In this document: positions 10,576 through 20,377 of the stretch, in pieces
Position numbering within the stretch: position 1 is the stretch's first letter
Layout: every line of letters begins with the position of its first letter
Assembly (NCBI GenBank): GCA_015146655.1
Contig: VKHL01000072.1
Location: 5,906-69,905 of the forward strand
DNA from: Ochromonas danica
Taxonomy: Eukaryota; Sar; Chrysophyceae; Chromulinales; Chromulinaceae
Reading direction: 5' to 3'
DNA length: 64,000 nt
Made by a program: the position numbers and the translations under genes
The notes under the pieces: model-generated
The model's database searches: none
Seen by the model: the letters and a program-made list of their open reading frames with translations, nothing else
What the model was told of the DNA's origin: nothing

Positions 10576-11745
10576 ATCAGGGAGTGACAATAGCGATGAA
10601 TGATAATAATGATGACAGTTATTTTGATGCTTTGTTAGAAGTGTTGGCAGAGATGTTGAGAGAGAATTCTCTCATCCAGATAGCTATATGGCATAGCAGC
10701 TTGATACGTGATGAAAGTCAAGTGATGTTGGCAACTCTTCTGGCAAAGCATGCCTCCAGCTTATAACATCTGTATCTTAATGCGAAGAGAGTGGATTTGC
10801 TATTTTCCTCCCTCGTTAAGAATGATGTTCATTTGAGAGAGTTGGAGGTCTATATTGCTGGTGATCTTTCTCAGATGGCAGCCTGTTTGATATCCCATCT
10901 GTCATCAGCTGGAGACTTATTAGAGAGCCTGAAGGTTAGTTGGTTGCAGTCCAACAACATCGATGATCTTATGGTCTCAGTGACGTGGCGGCATCGTGTC
11001 CAAAGTTGACTCTCTTGATGTGTTATGGCAGTACAACATCTTCTATTCAGATGGAGCTATTCACACAAATAAGGAAGGCAGAAAAGTGTCTATATCGCTG
11101 AGAGGTTCCAACCAGGATTGGGTTATTTTTTTATATCACGCATTAAGAAGAAGATACTACAGGAAAGTGATATTAAGACTAAAAGGAAACCACTATCATC
11201 CCGTGGGGAATCTAAAGTCCTTGCTGGAACCATACGAGATTCGTTTAGATGTTGACACATCTCACGACTCTTGAATCTCCTTACTATCTTTGATCTTTGA
11301 TCTTCCCCATTTAAACAGTTTGTGCATGACGTATTGTTTCGATTATCACTACACTGGCGCTACATTGGCAGCCATCATACAGCATGTTGCGAGGAGTCTG
11401 ACGGAGTTGTTTATTGGTTATAGGCGTGGAAGCCTGAATGAACATGCCTTCAGTCATTTTGACAGGTTTGTGAGTGATTTGATCGAGACATGTCAGTTGC
11501 TTGAGAGCTTAAGAATTTCCTGTTGTAGATTGAAGGGTCTTGTGGCAGTGTCAAAGCACTCTAGTCTGAGAGATGTCAAGCTCGCCATGACTGGATCAGT
11601 TCCTGAAGAGATGTTGAATGGATTGCTATTGGATGAGAAGGTGACATGGCCTTCCAGTCTGGTAAAAGCAAGTGTCATATCACGCAGCAACTATTATGAG
11701 TTCAAAAAGAAGAAATCTCGTCACTGGAGCAAACAAAGGCTGTAA
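10576..11745 (+). pseudogene. Decayed F-box-like/LRR family member (5'-truncated)
   Basis: Translated text matches the intact paralog at 12371-13981 from its QGVTIGMND region onward (here GVTIAMNDNND), so the first ~150 residues are missing. Defects against the paralog: a TAA where it has an Arg codon after HASSL (near 10764), a frameshift and insertion near 10990, loss of about 18 codons around 11030, and a TGA after DTSHDS near 11272. The remaining 3' part (11290-11745) is open and ends like its paralogs (LLLDEKVTWPSSL...SRHW). It is the first of five tandem members. Confidence 0.8.
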
Positions 11746-12370
11746 TGACTTTAGAGTTTGCTTAAATGTTGAGTTTGCAAAGCTACATGAAGATAAGAGT
11801 CTGCTTTATTCATCATACTATACATTCCTTACACATATACTGCTTTTTTACTGATGCCAATCCTTCGATGTTATGACCATACAGTCACAGAGGAAACAAG
11901 AGTTAGCCTCTCTTTCCCAACAGCTAAAGCTGTGAGAGGGGAAAGATAGGTGCGTCTCTTGAATATGCTGAAATGAAATTAGACAATTTTCCCCTCTCTC
12001 TCTCTATATATATATATATATGTCAATATTTATAAGATGATATAGATAAGATACTAGTATTGTAACATTCTCGATATAGATAAGATCTGGACGTGAAAAA
12101 CAAAACGAAAAGACAGAAAAGATGTTGTTTTGTTTCAAGTCCAGCGCAAAACAACAATAACCATGACATAACACATAACACCACCCAACAAGACGAAAAT
12201 CTCCTTTTTAGCATGGTGAATAGGCTTTACAAATCATCAATCTAGACTTTTCATCTCCTCACCTCACCTCACCTCACCTCACCTCACAGACTGCAATCAT
12301 CCAATGTCGATCTTGTCAGACAATCATCAGAATTGCTGTTTGTTATTGTGATTGTTGTAAGTGAGAAGCA
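11746..12370. promoter_or_regulatory. Upstream region of LRR gene, duplicated again at ~15270
   Basis: From about 12053 to the ATG at 12371 the sequence is nearly the same as 15271-15596 upstream of the next full-length paralog, including GGACGTGAAAAACAAAACG and a CTCAC-repeat tract (12259-12287 here, shorter at 15488-15513). The duplication thus carried the 5' flank with the gene. A TA run lies at about 12005-12021. The region probably includes promoter and 5' UTR. Confidence 0.6.
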
Positions 12371-13981
12371 ATGAGTGTTATTTGGCAGTTACCAGGAGAT
12401 ATTCTTCACAGTGTTTATAGCGAGTGGTTGGGATGGAAGGATGTGTCGAGATTGGATGTAGCCTGTGTGGGCAAGAGTGATCGAGAAGTGTGGTTGACTT
12501 CTTTGACTGACCTTAGGATATTCAATGCATTAGGCATTAATAGGGTTTCAGATGGTAAATTGAGGTTATTGTACATTTGGCTGAAGAGTCGCAGGGTATT
12601 TTGTGTGGAAGATTTCCCTGTTAGTGTGAATGTGTTAGAAGATCTTATGGTGGGAGGGTTAGACATGGAATCCTATTGTCCTGCTCTTCGCTCTATTGTT
12701 CTCAGGAGAAGGTATGATTATGAAAGTGATCCTGATGTTGATGAGGTGAAGGATAATCTGTCTGACTTCTTGAGTCATTGTCATAGTCTACAGGGAGTGA
12801 CAATAGGGATGAATGATGATGACAGTTATTTTAATGTTGTGTTAGGAGTGTTGTTAGAGAAGTTGAGAGAGAATTCTCTCATAAAGCTGTCACTGTGGTA
12901 TCACTTGAAAGCCCGTGAAAGTCTAATGATGTTAGCAACTCTTCTGGCAAAGCATGCCTCCAGCTTACGAGATCTCCTTGTTGATGTGATGAGAATAGAT
13001 TTGCTCTTTTCCTCCCTCATTGAGAACCATATTCATCTGAGGTTGTTAAATGTCGTTATTCCTTATGATCGTTCTCAGATGACAGCTTCTTTGATATCCT
13101 ATCTGTCATCAGCTGGAGACTTGTTAGAGAGCCTTAAAGTTAGGTGGAAGGTATGGTCTTACAATATCGATGATTTTATGGTCACATTGGCGACATGCTG
13201 TCCAAAGTTGACTCGCTTAGTGTTTGATGATAAAATAACTTGCAGCATGGAGAAAGTGCTTCTCCTCTATGAACAATGTCCGCATCTACAGGATGTTTCT
13301 ATTTATGGTGCTATTTGCACAAATATGAAGTCAGTATCTATATGGGCGAAAGGTTCCAATGACGATTGGGCTATTTGTTTATCTCATGTATTGGCAAGAA
13401 GACAGTACAAGAAAGTGGATTTAAGACTAAGAGAAGACTGCTATCATCCAGCGATGAATCTGAAGTCCATGCTGGAACCATACGAGATTCATTTATCTGT
13501 TGACACGTCTAACGACTCTTTTATCTCCTTACTTCAGGATCTTCCCAATTTGAACAGTTTATGGATCACATATCGTTTGGACAATCACTACACGGATAGT
13601 ACATTGGCAGCCATCACACAGTACGCTAAGAGTCTGACAGCGTTTGTTATGGAGTATGATGATTATGATCTAAATGGTAATGGCTTCAGGTTTTCGGTCA
13701 AGCTGATGAGTGACTTGATTGAGGCAAGTCAGTTCCTTGAGAGGTTAAGAATGCCTTGTAATGGATTGGAGAGTCTTGTGGCAGTATCGAAGCACTCTAG
13801 TTTGAGAAGTGTAGAGTTCTATATGACTGAATCAGTTACTGAAGAGATGTTGGACGGGTTGTTACTGGATGAGAAAGTGACATGGCCTTCCACTCTAGAA
13901 GAAGGAACTGTCGAATTAGATGGTGACAGCTCTTATATGTTCAATAGAGAATCTCACCACTGGATCAAACATAAGAGATAG
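12371..13981 (+). CDS. F-box-like leucine-rich repeat protein, intact copy
   Basis: A single-exon protein of 536 residues starting at an ATG preceded by GAAGCA. The N-terminus (WQLPGDILHSVYSEWL...SRLDVACVG) resembles an F-box-like motif: a Leu-Pro start, two short helices and an LDxA motif. The remainder has irregular leucine-rich spacing with blocks such as CPALRSIVL, CPKLTRLVF, CPHLQDVSI and LPNLNSLWI, typical of cysteine-containing LRRs in FBXL proteins. If the F-box assignment is right, it would act as a substrate adaptor of an SCF ubiquitin ligase; this is inference. It shares its whole length with the tandem copies at 15597 and 17583. Confidence 0.7.
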   Translation: MSVIWQLPGDILHSVYSEWLGWKDVSRLDVACVGKSDREVWLTSLTDLRIFNALGINRVSDGKLRLLYIWLKSRRVFCVEDFPVSVNVLEDLMVGGLDMESYCPALRSIVLRRRYDYESDPDVDEVKDNLSDFLSHCHSLQGVTIGMNDDDSYFNVVLGVLLEKLRENSLIKLSLWYHLKARESLMMLATLLAKHASSLRDLLVDVMRIDLLFSSLIENHIHLRLLNVVIPYDRSQMTASLISYLSSAGDLLESLKVRWKVWSYNIDDFMVTLATCCPKLTRLVFDDKITCSMEKVLLLYEQCPHLQDVSIYGAICTNMKSVSIWAKGSNDDWAICLSHVLARRQYKKVDLRLREDCYHPAMNLKSMLEPYEIHLSVDTSNDSFISLLQDLPNLNSLWITYRLDNHYTDSTLAAITQYAKSLTAFVMEYDDYDLNGNGFRFSVKLMSDLIEASQFLERLRMPCNGLESLVAVSKHSSLRSVEFYMTESVTEEMLDGLLLDEKVTWPSTLEEGTVELDGDSSYMFNRESHHWIKHKR

Positions 13982-14142
13982 TAATTAGATTGTTGGATTG
14001 ACCTGTTGAGCATACCACACTATGTAGTGTATATGGTAGATGCTACCTGAAGATATTCTTCACCTAGTATACAGTATCCTGGAAGACCACTGCAGCTACA
14101 CAGCACTTTGCGTCATTCCATGGAAGTCTAGCATGGAAGTGT

Positions 14143-14458
14143 GTGATTCCACAGCAGTCCCACAGCTGTTTGGATAGGTTTGTAAGTGAGTTGATCAAGA
14201 AGTGTGAATTGTTGAGGAGCTTAAGAATCTCTATATGTGGATTGGAGAGTCTAGTAGCAGTATCGAAGCATTCTTGCCTGAGAATTGTATATCTAAGGAT
14301 GTGGTATCTAAACAGATGTTGGATGATTTACGACTGGATGAGAAGGTTCAGTGGCCTTCCACTCTGGAAAAGAATCTGTCGTATCAGATGGATTCGGATT
14401 CCATTATCAGTTCAATGACGAATCTAATCACTGGATCAAGCATAAGAGCACCAAATAG
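14143..14458 (+). pseudogene. 3' fragment of the F-box-like/LRR family
   Basis: The text from DRFVSELIKKCELLRSLRIS to the end corresponds to the last ~105 residues of the paralogs. Two frame changes are needed: one near 14295, after which QMLDDLRLDEKVQWPSTLE reads in another frame, and one near 14395, after which FNDESNHWIKHKS reads through to a TAG at 14456-14458. No upstream portion is present. It is a relic left by unequal exchange. Confidence 0.8.
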
Positions 14459-15596
14459 ATTGATCGATTTTCTAGATCTTTAACTACAGATCTTAGTGTG
14501 ATTGGTAGAAGATGTCTGCAACAGTTTGCCCGATGAGAATGACAATAAGACGTGAAATATCTTCTTCAGCATCTATCGATAACGTTTTTTCTATCTCTTA
14601 TCCTCACTACGTGGAATAATAATGCAGCCAGCTCTTTCTTCTCAGGAGGATGGAAGAGGAGATGATCGATGTTGTCTGTGACAGGATTATAAGCTCTTAC
14701 TTTCTGCACCAAAGCCACTACCATCGCCTCAAGATCGAGCAGAACAAAGCAACTAGCCCTTGCTTCTCCACAGGTGAAGTCCCCGTATGTTAACTGAGAT
14801 GCAGTGAAGTCCTGCAGCTTGAAGCCCTTCTGCCTGAGCCAAATCCACTAAGACCATCCAATGAATCACCTGACATCACCGCCCCTCTTTCAAACAGTGA
14901 GAACACCTCATGTAGTGTAAAGCTTGTACATTCTGGTACTCTCTGAGTTGATGGTCATAAGAAACTCTCGGTTTATTATACATAGTATTGATCTGCTGTA
15001 CATGATGATGACGACATAATGGGGTAGTCTAGCGATATTTAAGACTGTGAGAAGAATAACTTTACTGTCTTCTAGCTTCTTCATCTGATCACTCAATCTC
15101 TTCTCAAATAACAACAAACATCGGAAAGAAGACGGTACCCACGTTTGCGGAACAAAATGATAATAAAACAAATGCATTACAAAACGCTATGCTCGGGATC
15201 CGAAAAGTGTCCAAAAACTGTCGATGCATAGGAGCACACCAACAGTAGGCGAAGTACAATAGTTTAATTGACTAGTATTGTAACATTCTGTTGTCTGGTG
15301 TGTCAACTCCAAACTGTGTGCTGGACGTGAAAAACAAAACGAAAAGACAGAAAAGATGGTCTGTTTCCAGTCCAGCGCAAAACAACAATAACCATGACAT
15401 AACACATAACACCACCCAACAAGACGAAAATCTCCTTTTTAGCATGGTGAATAGGCTTTACAAATCATCAATCTAGACTTTTCATCTCCTCACCTCACCT
15501 CACCTCACCTCACAGACTGCAATCATCCAATGTCGATCTTGTCAGACAATCATCAGAATTGCTGTTTGTTATTGTGATTGTTGTAAGTGAGAAGCA
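14459..15596. other. Intergenic region ending in duplicated promoter block
   Basis: 14459-15270 has no recognisable gene (short minus-strand frames at 14908-15405 lack motifs). From 15271 to 15596 the sequence repeats the 5' flank of the 12371 gene, so this part is probably promoter and 5' UTR of the 15597 copy. Confidence 0.5.
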
Positions 15597-17045
15597 ATGA
15601 GTGTTATTTGGCAGTTACCAGGAGATATTCTTCACAGTGTTTATAGCGAGTGGTTGGGATGGAAGGATGTGTCAAGATTGGATGTAGCCTGTGTGGGCAA
15701 GAGTGATCGAGAAGTGTGGTTGACTTCTTTGACTTACCTTAGATTATCAAATGGTGCCTATATTTCTGATAAAGACATGTGGATGTTCATTAAATGGCTG
15801 GTAAGTCGAAAGGTGTTCTGTGTGGAAGACTTTCCTATTAGGTTGGATGCCATAGAAGATCTAGTGAAAGTGTTAGACGTGGAATCCTACTGTCCTCTTC
15901 TGCGATCTATTAAGATAGAGAGATGGAGTATCAACCAACGCTCTTCTGATATTAGTCATCTAGAGAGTAATCTCTCTGTCTTCTTGAGTCATTGTCATAA
16001 TCTGCAGGGAGTGACTATAAATGTGGATAAAATTGACAGATATTATGAATATCTTACTGATGTTGTCTTAGGAGTGTTGGTAGATAAATTGAGAGAGAAT
16101 TCTCTTGTCAAGATCTCTATTCAAACTATTGATACTAATAGAAACCATGAATTTAATGTGATGATGATAACATATCTCTCATCGTCAGGAGGATTCTTGG
16201 AGGTTCTAGAGGTTTTCAGCAAACAGAAGCCCTTCAATGCAGAGGATCTTGTGGCTGCAGTTGCAGCATCTTGTCCAAAGTTAACTCGCTTAGTAACCGT
16301 TCACGGTGAACAAAGTAGTATGGAGACTCTACGACGACTCTATGAACAATGTCCACACCTCCAGGATGTGTCTATTGGACTTTTTAATAAAGTTATTGAG
16401 ACTGATGAAAAGAAAAAGTCTGTGAGTATACGGGTGAAAGATTCTAGTACTGATTGGGCTATTTGTTTATCTCATGCTTTGAGAAGAAGACAATACAAGC
16501 AAGTTACTTTAAGACTGACAGTAGACCACTATCATCCAGTGAGGACTCTACAGTTTATACTGGAACCTTACGAGATTCATTTAAGGTGTTTTACACATGA
16601 GTTACCTTTGATCTCCCTACTATAAGATCTTCCCCATTTGAATAGTTTACATCTGTTCCCAGCAGTCAATAATCAGCATACTAATGCTACTCTGGCAGCC
16701 ATCTCGGAGCATGCCAATAGTCTGACGGAGTTGAAATTTCATAGCATCGAGTTTTCTGATACATTGCTGAGTGAGTTGATCAAGACATGTCAGTTGCTGA
16801 AGAGGTTAACCATCGATGCTTGCGGATGGGAGAGTCTTGTGGCAATATCGAAGCTTTCTAATCTGAACATGGTTGAGCTCAGTATGGCTGAGAGTGTTTC
16901 TATAGAGTTATTGGATGGACTATTGTTGAGTGAGAAGGTGAAGTGGTCTTCTACTCTGGAAGATGGATTTATTAAAACATATGAATTTTGTTATGAATTC
17001 CATAATAGTAGATCTCATCGCTGGATTAAACGTGTAAGCAATTAG
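15597..17045 (+). pseudogene. F-box-like/LRR family copy with a single premature TAA
   Basis: The frame opens with the same N-terminus as the 12371 gene and runs in one frame to 17045, except for a TAA at 16623-16625. The 17583 paralog has CAG (Gln) at that place in LISLLQDLPHLNSL. Everything after the stop (140 residues) remains open and family-like, ending RSHRWIKRVSN. The copy also lacks about 50 residues present in paralogs around KHASSLR. It could yield a truncated 342-residue protein, be rescued by read-through, or be a recent pseudogene. TAA terminates other genes here, so reassignment of TAA is unlikely. Confidence 0.75.
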
Positions 17046-17582
17046 TTGGATGAACTGGAGCTCACCTTAGTAGGTCTAGATGCTGTATCTACAATGGTCT
17101 TCATAATAGCAATTATGTCCTCTTTGTTACAGTCTAATGTTGTTGTATCGTTCCCAGGGTTGTCTGTTGGTAGTCTTGTCAGACCAATTCAGTAAGTTCT
17201 ATACGAGTGACAAGAATACCTTCCAATTCTAGCCATTCTTGCTGTGAAGAACATCTCAGCGCAGGCTAGACACTTTGACCCACATTACCAGCCTTTAGCA
17301 ATGGTTGTTGAGAAAGTAGGGCTCTAGAAGAGGTTAGATTTGGAACTAAAGTAGACTAAAGTAAAAACCTTCTAATTGACGCTGATAAACTATTAATCAA
17401 CGACTTCAGCAGTCATTTTGGATGCACGATGACTACACAATAAGTACACAGGCTTGTGGATACTAAGTACATGGCGATAATATGGAAAACGTTTTAAGTT
17501 AAGGTATTCCAGCAGTCCTGAAGTCGATCAGGTGAATTGTCAACTAGTCAGTCAGTCACTGTTATTATTATTATTATTATTG
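17046..17582. other. Intergenic/upstream region of LRR gene 17583
   Basis: About 540 bp without a recognisable gene. A reverse-oriented variant of the TTAACTTAA motif (TTTTAAGTTAAGG) lies near 17494, about 88 bp from the ATG. Seven TTA units sit directly before the start codon. This flank is not the block shared by the 12371 and 15597 copies. Confidence 0.4.
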
Positions 17583-19163
17583 ATGAGTGTTATCTGGTGT
17601 CTACCTAGAGATATTCTTCATAGTGTTTATGGAGAGTGGTTAGGATGGAAGGATTTGTCAAGGTTAGATATAGCCTGTGTGGGGAAGAATGAACGAAAAG
17701 AGTGGTTGACTTCTTTGACTGATTTGACTAATTTGAGGATATCTCTCACATTTCGGAGTATTTCTGATAATAAATTGATGATATTCTATAAGTGGCTGAG
17801 GAGTCGAAATGTGTTCTGTGTGGAAGAATTTCTTATTAGGTTGGATGTCATAGAAGATCTTGTGACAATATTGGACATGGAATCCTACTGTCCTGTTCTG
17901 CGATCTATTGTTATTGAGACATGTAGTGATATTGTAAAAAGCTCGGATAAGATGTATCTCTCTATCTTGTTGAGTCATTGTCATAATCTACAGGAAGTGG
18001 CATTGTGCATGCGTGATTTCGATAATGATGTGGTCTTGCCAGTTTTAATAGAGAAGTTAAGAGAGAATTCTCTTGTCAAGATCTCTCTTCATAATCTAAA
18101 AAGACATCATGAAAGCAATATGATGATAACAGACTTCCTCACAAAGCATGCCTCTAGTTTACGAGTTCTCTGTATTTCCACTCTCTTTGAAGTAAACGTG
18201 GATTTCATTGTATCTACCCTCATCAAAAATCAGATATGTCTGAGGGAGTTGACTATCATTTTTGGAGGTAAAGCTTTTCAAGGAATGTCTTCTTTGATAT
18301 CCTATATCTCATCGTCAGGAGGATTATTGGAGGTTCTAGACGTTTTTAGCGTAAAGAGGTCCTTCAATGCAGAGGATCTTGTGGCCTCAGTTGCAACATC
18401 TTGTCCAAAGTTGACTCGTTTATTAACCTTTGACTGTAAACCATGTAACATAGAGACTCTGCGACGACTCTATGAACAGTGTCCACATCTCCAGTATGTG
18501 TCTATTGGAGATGTTGATAAAGTTATTGAGACAGATGAAAAGAGAAAGTCTGTGTCAATAGAGGTAAAAGGTCGTAATGAAGATTGGGCTATTTGTTTAT
18601 CTCATGGATTGAGAAGAGGAAAATACAAGAAAGTAACTCTATTGCTGAGAGAAGACTACAATCATCCGGTGGGGAATCTGAAGTCCATGTTGGAACCTTA
18701 CGAGATTGAATTAAAGGCTTCCACCACATCAGAGAGCTCCTTGATCTCCCTACTGCAGGATCTTCCCCATTTGAATAGTTTACATTTAGTCCCAAACGTT
18801 GATAATCAATATACTGATGCTACTTTGGCAGTCATCTCAAAACATGTGAATAGTCTGACGGCCTTGAAGAGCATCGACGTTTCTGATACATTGCTGAGTG
18901 AGTTGATCAAGACATGTCAGTTGCTGGAGAGGTTAACCATCGAATATTGTGGATGGGAGAGTCTTGTGGCAATATCGAAGCTTTCTAATCTAAACATGGT
19001 TGAGCTCAGTATGTGTGAGAGTGCTTCTGAAGAAATGCTGGAAGGGTTGCTATTGGATGAGAATGTGACGTGGCCATCTACTCTGAAGGAAGGATCTATT
19101 AAAGTTATTGGATGCAGAATTCCTTATAAGTTCAACAATAAATCTCATCATTGGATCAGATGA
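17583..19163 (+). CDS. F-box-like leucine-rich repeat protein, second intact copy
   Basis: Encodes 526 residues. The start at ATG 17583 (MSVIWCLPRDILHSVYGEWL) is chosen because it aligns exactly with the paralogs; the open frame extends upstream only through a TTA-repeat and lacks another ATG. The protein has the same F-box-like N-terminus and Cys-bearing LRR blocks (CPVLRSIVI, CPKLTRLLT, CPHLQYVSI, LPHLNSLHL) and ends with SHHWIR. It is closest in its 3' half to the 15597 copy. The role (possible SCF adaptor) is inferred from architecture alone. Confidence 0.7.
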   Translation: MSVIWCLPRDILHSVYGEWLGWKDLSRLDIACVGKNERKEWLTSLTDLTNLRISLTFRSISDNKLMIFYKWLRSRNVFCVEEFLIRLDVIEDLVTILDMESYCPVLRSIVIETCSDIVKSSDKMYLSILLSHCHNLQEVALCMRDFDNDVVLPVLIEKLRENSLVKISLHNLKRHHESNMMITDFLTKHASSLRVLCISTLFEVNVDFIVSTLIKNQICLRELTIIFGGKAFQGMSSLISYISSSGGLLEVLDVFSVKRSFNAEDLVASVATSCPKLTRLLTFDCKPCNIETLRRLYEQCPHLQYVSIGDVDKVIETDEKRKSVSIEVKGRNEDWAICLSHGLRRGKYKKVTLLLREDYNHPVGNLKSMLEPYEIELKASTTSESSLISLLQDLPHLNSLHLVPNVDNQYTDATLAVISKHVNSLTALKSIDVSDTLLSELIKTCQLLERLTIEYCGWESLVAISKLSNLNMVELSMCESASEEMLEGLLLDENVTWPSTLKEGSIKVIGCRIPYKFNNKSHHWIR

Positions 19164-20377
19164 AGCTAACAATACAAAGGCTGATTAGCTTTACTGGGTG
19201 CTCTGTCGACGATGATCATCGTCTATTCCATAATAACAAGAACAAGAAGATAGAACAGAAGCAGAAGAAGTGTAATTGATGATTTTGCCCGTTTGTCAAC
19301 AATTCCATCGGTGTGATGGAGTTTGTCGATCAACCTCGTGTGATCGTTGACTCGATAGTCCTTTCAATTTCTGTTTGCGAAGAACTCTTTTCCCATGAGA
19401 ATTGAAGAGATAATTTTTGTTTCTTTAGTCATTTTCTATGAGAACTTGAGAGGAAGTGGGTTGTGACTCTTCTCAAGAACCAACTTCTGTCTTGGTGTAG
19501 AGAGAATGGGAGCACAGAAGAAAACACACCACGACCAGTGGTACCATGTCGACCATTGGCGGCATTCAAATCTTCACTATTGACAAAAGCGGTCTCTGAT
19601 GCTTGAGAGGTAGTGAGCAAAAGTATAGGATCTCTCTCATTCTCTTTCTCTCGGCCAAGACTTTCTGAAGTATCTAGACTATCTAGACTACACACGTTCC
19701 TTGTTTCTTGATTTCCGTTTATCAGGGAAGAATACATGTGGAGTAATGACAATCAGATGGTTAATGAAGCATTGGCATCATTATCTTCCTCTTAGTAGTG
19801 ATTTTTCCAATCAATAACCAACTGATAATGCGAATGGTCTATACAAGTACAGCTGCTTGGAACTGCTGTGTCACTGAACCTTTCGATGGAGTCCTAGCAG
19901 GCGTCGAAGTGGTAAGGTTGATCCTTTGTTGCATCATGGTCCACTTGAGTACTGTACGATTTGAGGGTGGCGCTATCACAAGAACAAGAAGACCAACTCT
20001 GTCCGGTTATAGATCATCCCCAATCAGCCAAATAATGCCAATGAATGTCTGCTGTACCGCAATGGCGGTGTGCAATTTTGCTACGCTAATGTTCGCTCAA
20101 CTCCTTTCATCGGTATCGAATGCAAGAAGTCAAAGTAGTGATGCGAGATAACAGAATTTATCTTAGAAAAAATAGGAAGACGTACAATGTATGAATCAAT
20201 AATGAATTGCAGAGCAGATATAGAAAATGTCCCTCCACTCAGAGAAAAGGCAACCAAATAGACTTTGGAGTAATCATGCCTACAATGAAATACTTCCTAT
20301 ATATAACACATAAACTACATCACTTCACAATCATGAACATACTAAATCGAGCAACTTCAATATCAACACACATTCAT
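19164..20377. other. Intergenic region with a dispersed element; no clear gene
   Basis: Two moderate frames (minus-strand 19429-19737 and plus-strand 19798-20151) have no recognised motif. A segment at about 20003-20100 is a diverged copy of 9995-10085, so the plus-strand frame is probably non-coding. The 3' UTR of the minus-strand gene ending at 20378 should lie here. Confidence 0.4.

Noticed and set aside
16623-16625. Alternative genetic code with TAA as glutamine
   Set aside because: TAA ends other intact genes here (29707, 33373, PIG-C), and the paralog has an ordinary Gln codon.
17532-17582. Upstream extension MNCQLVSQSLLLLLLLL as a signal peptide of the LRR protein
   Set aside because: The first codon is GTG, the Leu run is a TTA microsatellite, and all paralogs start at the ATG equivalent to 17583.
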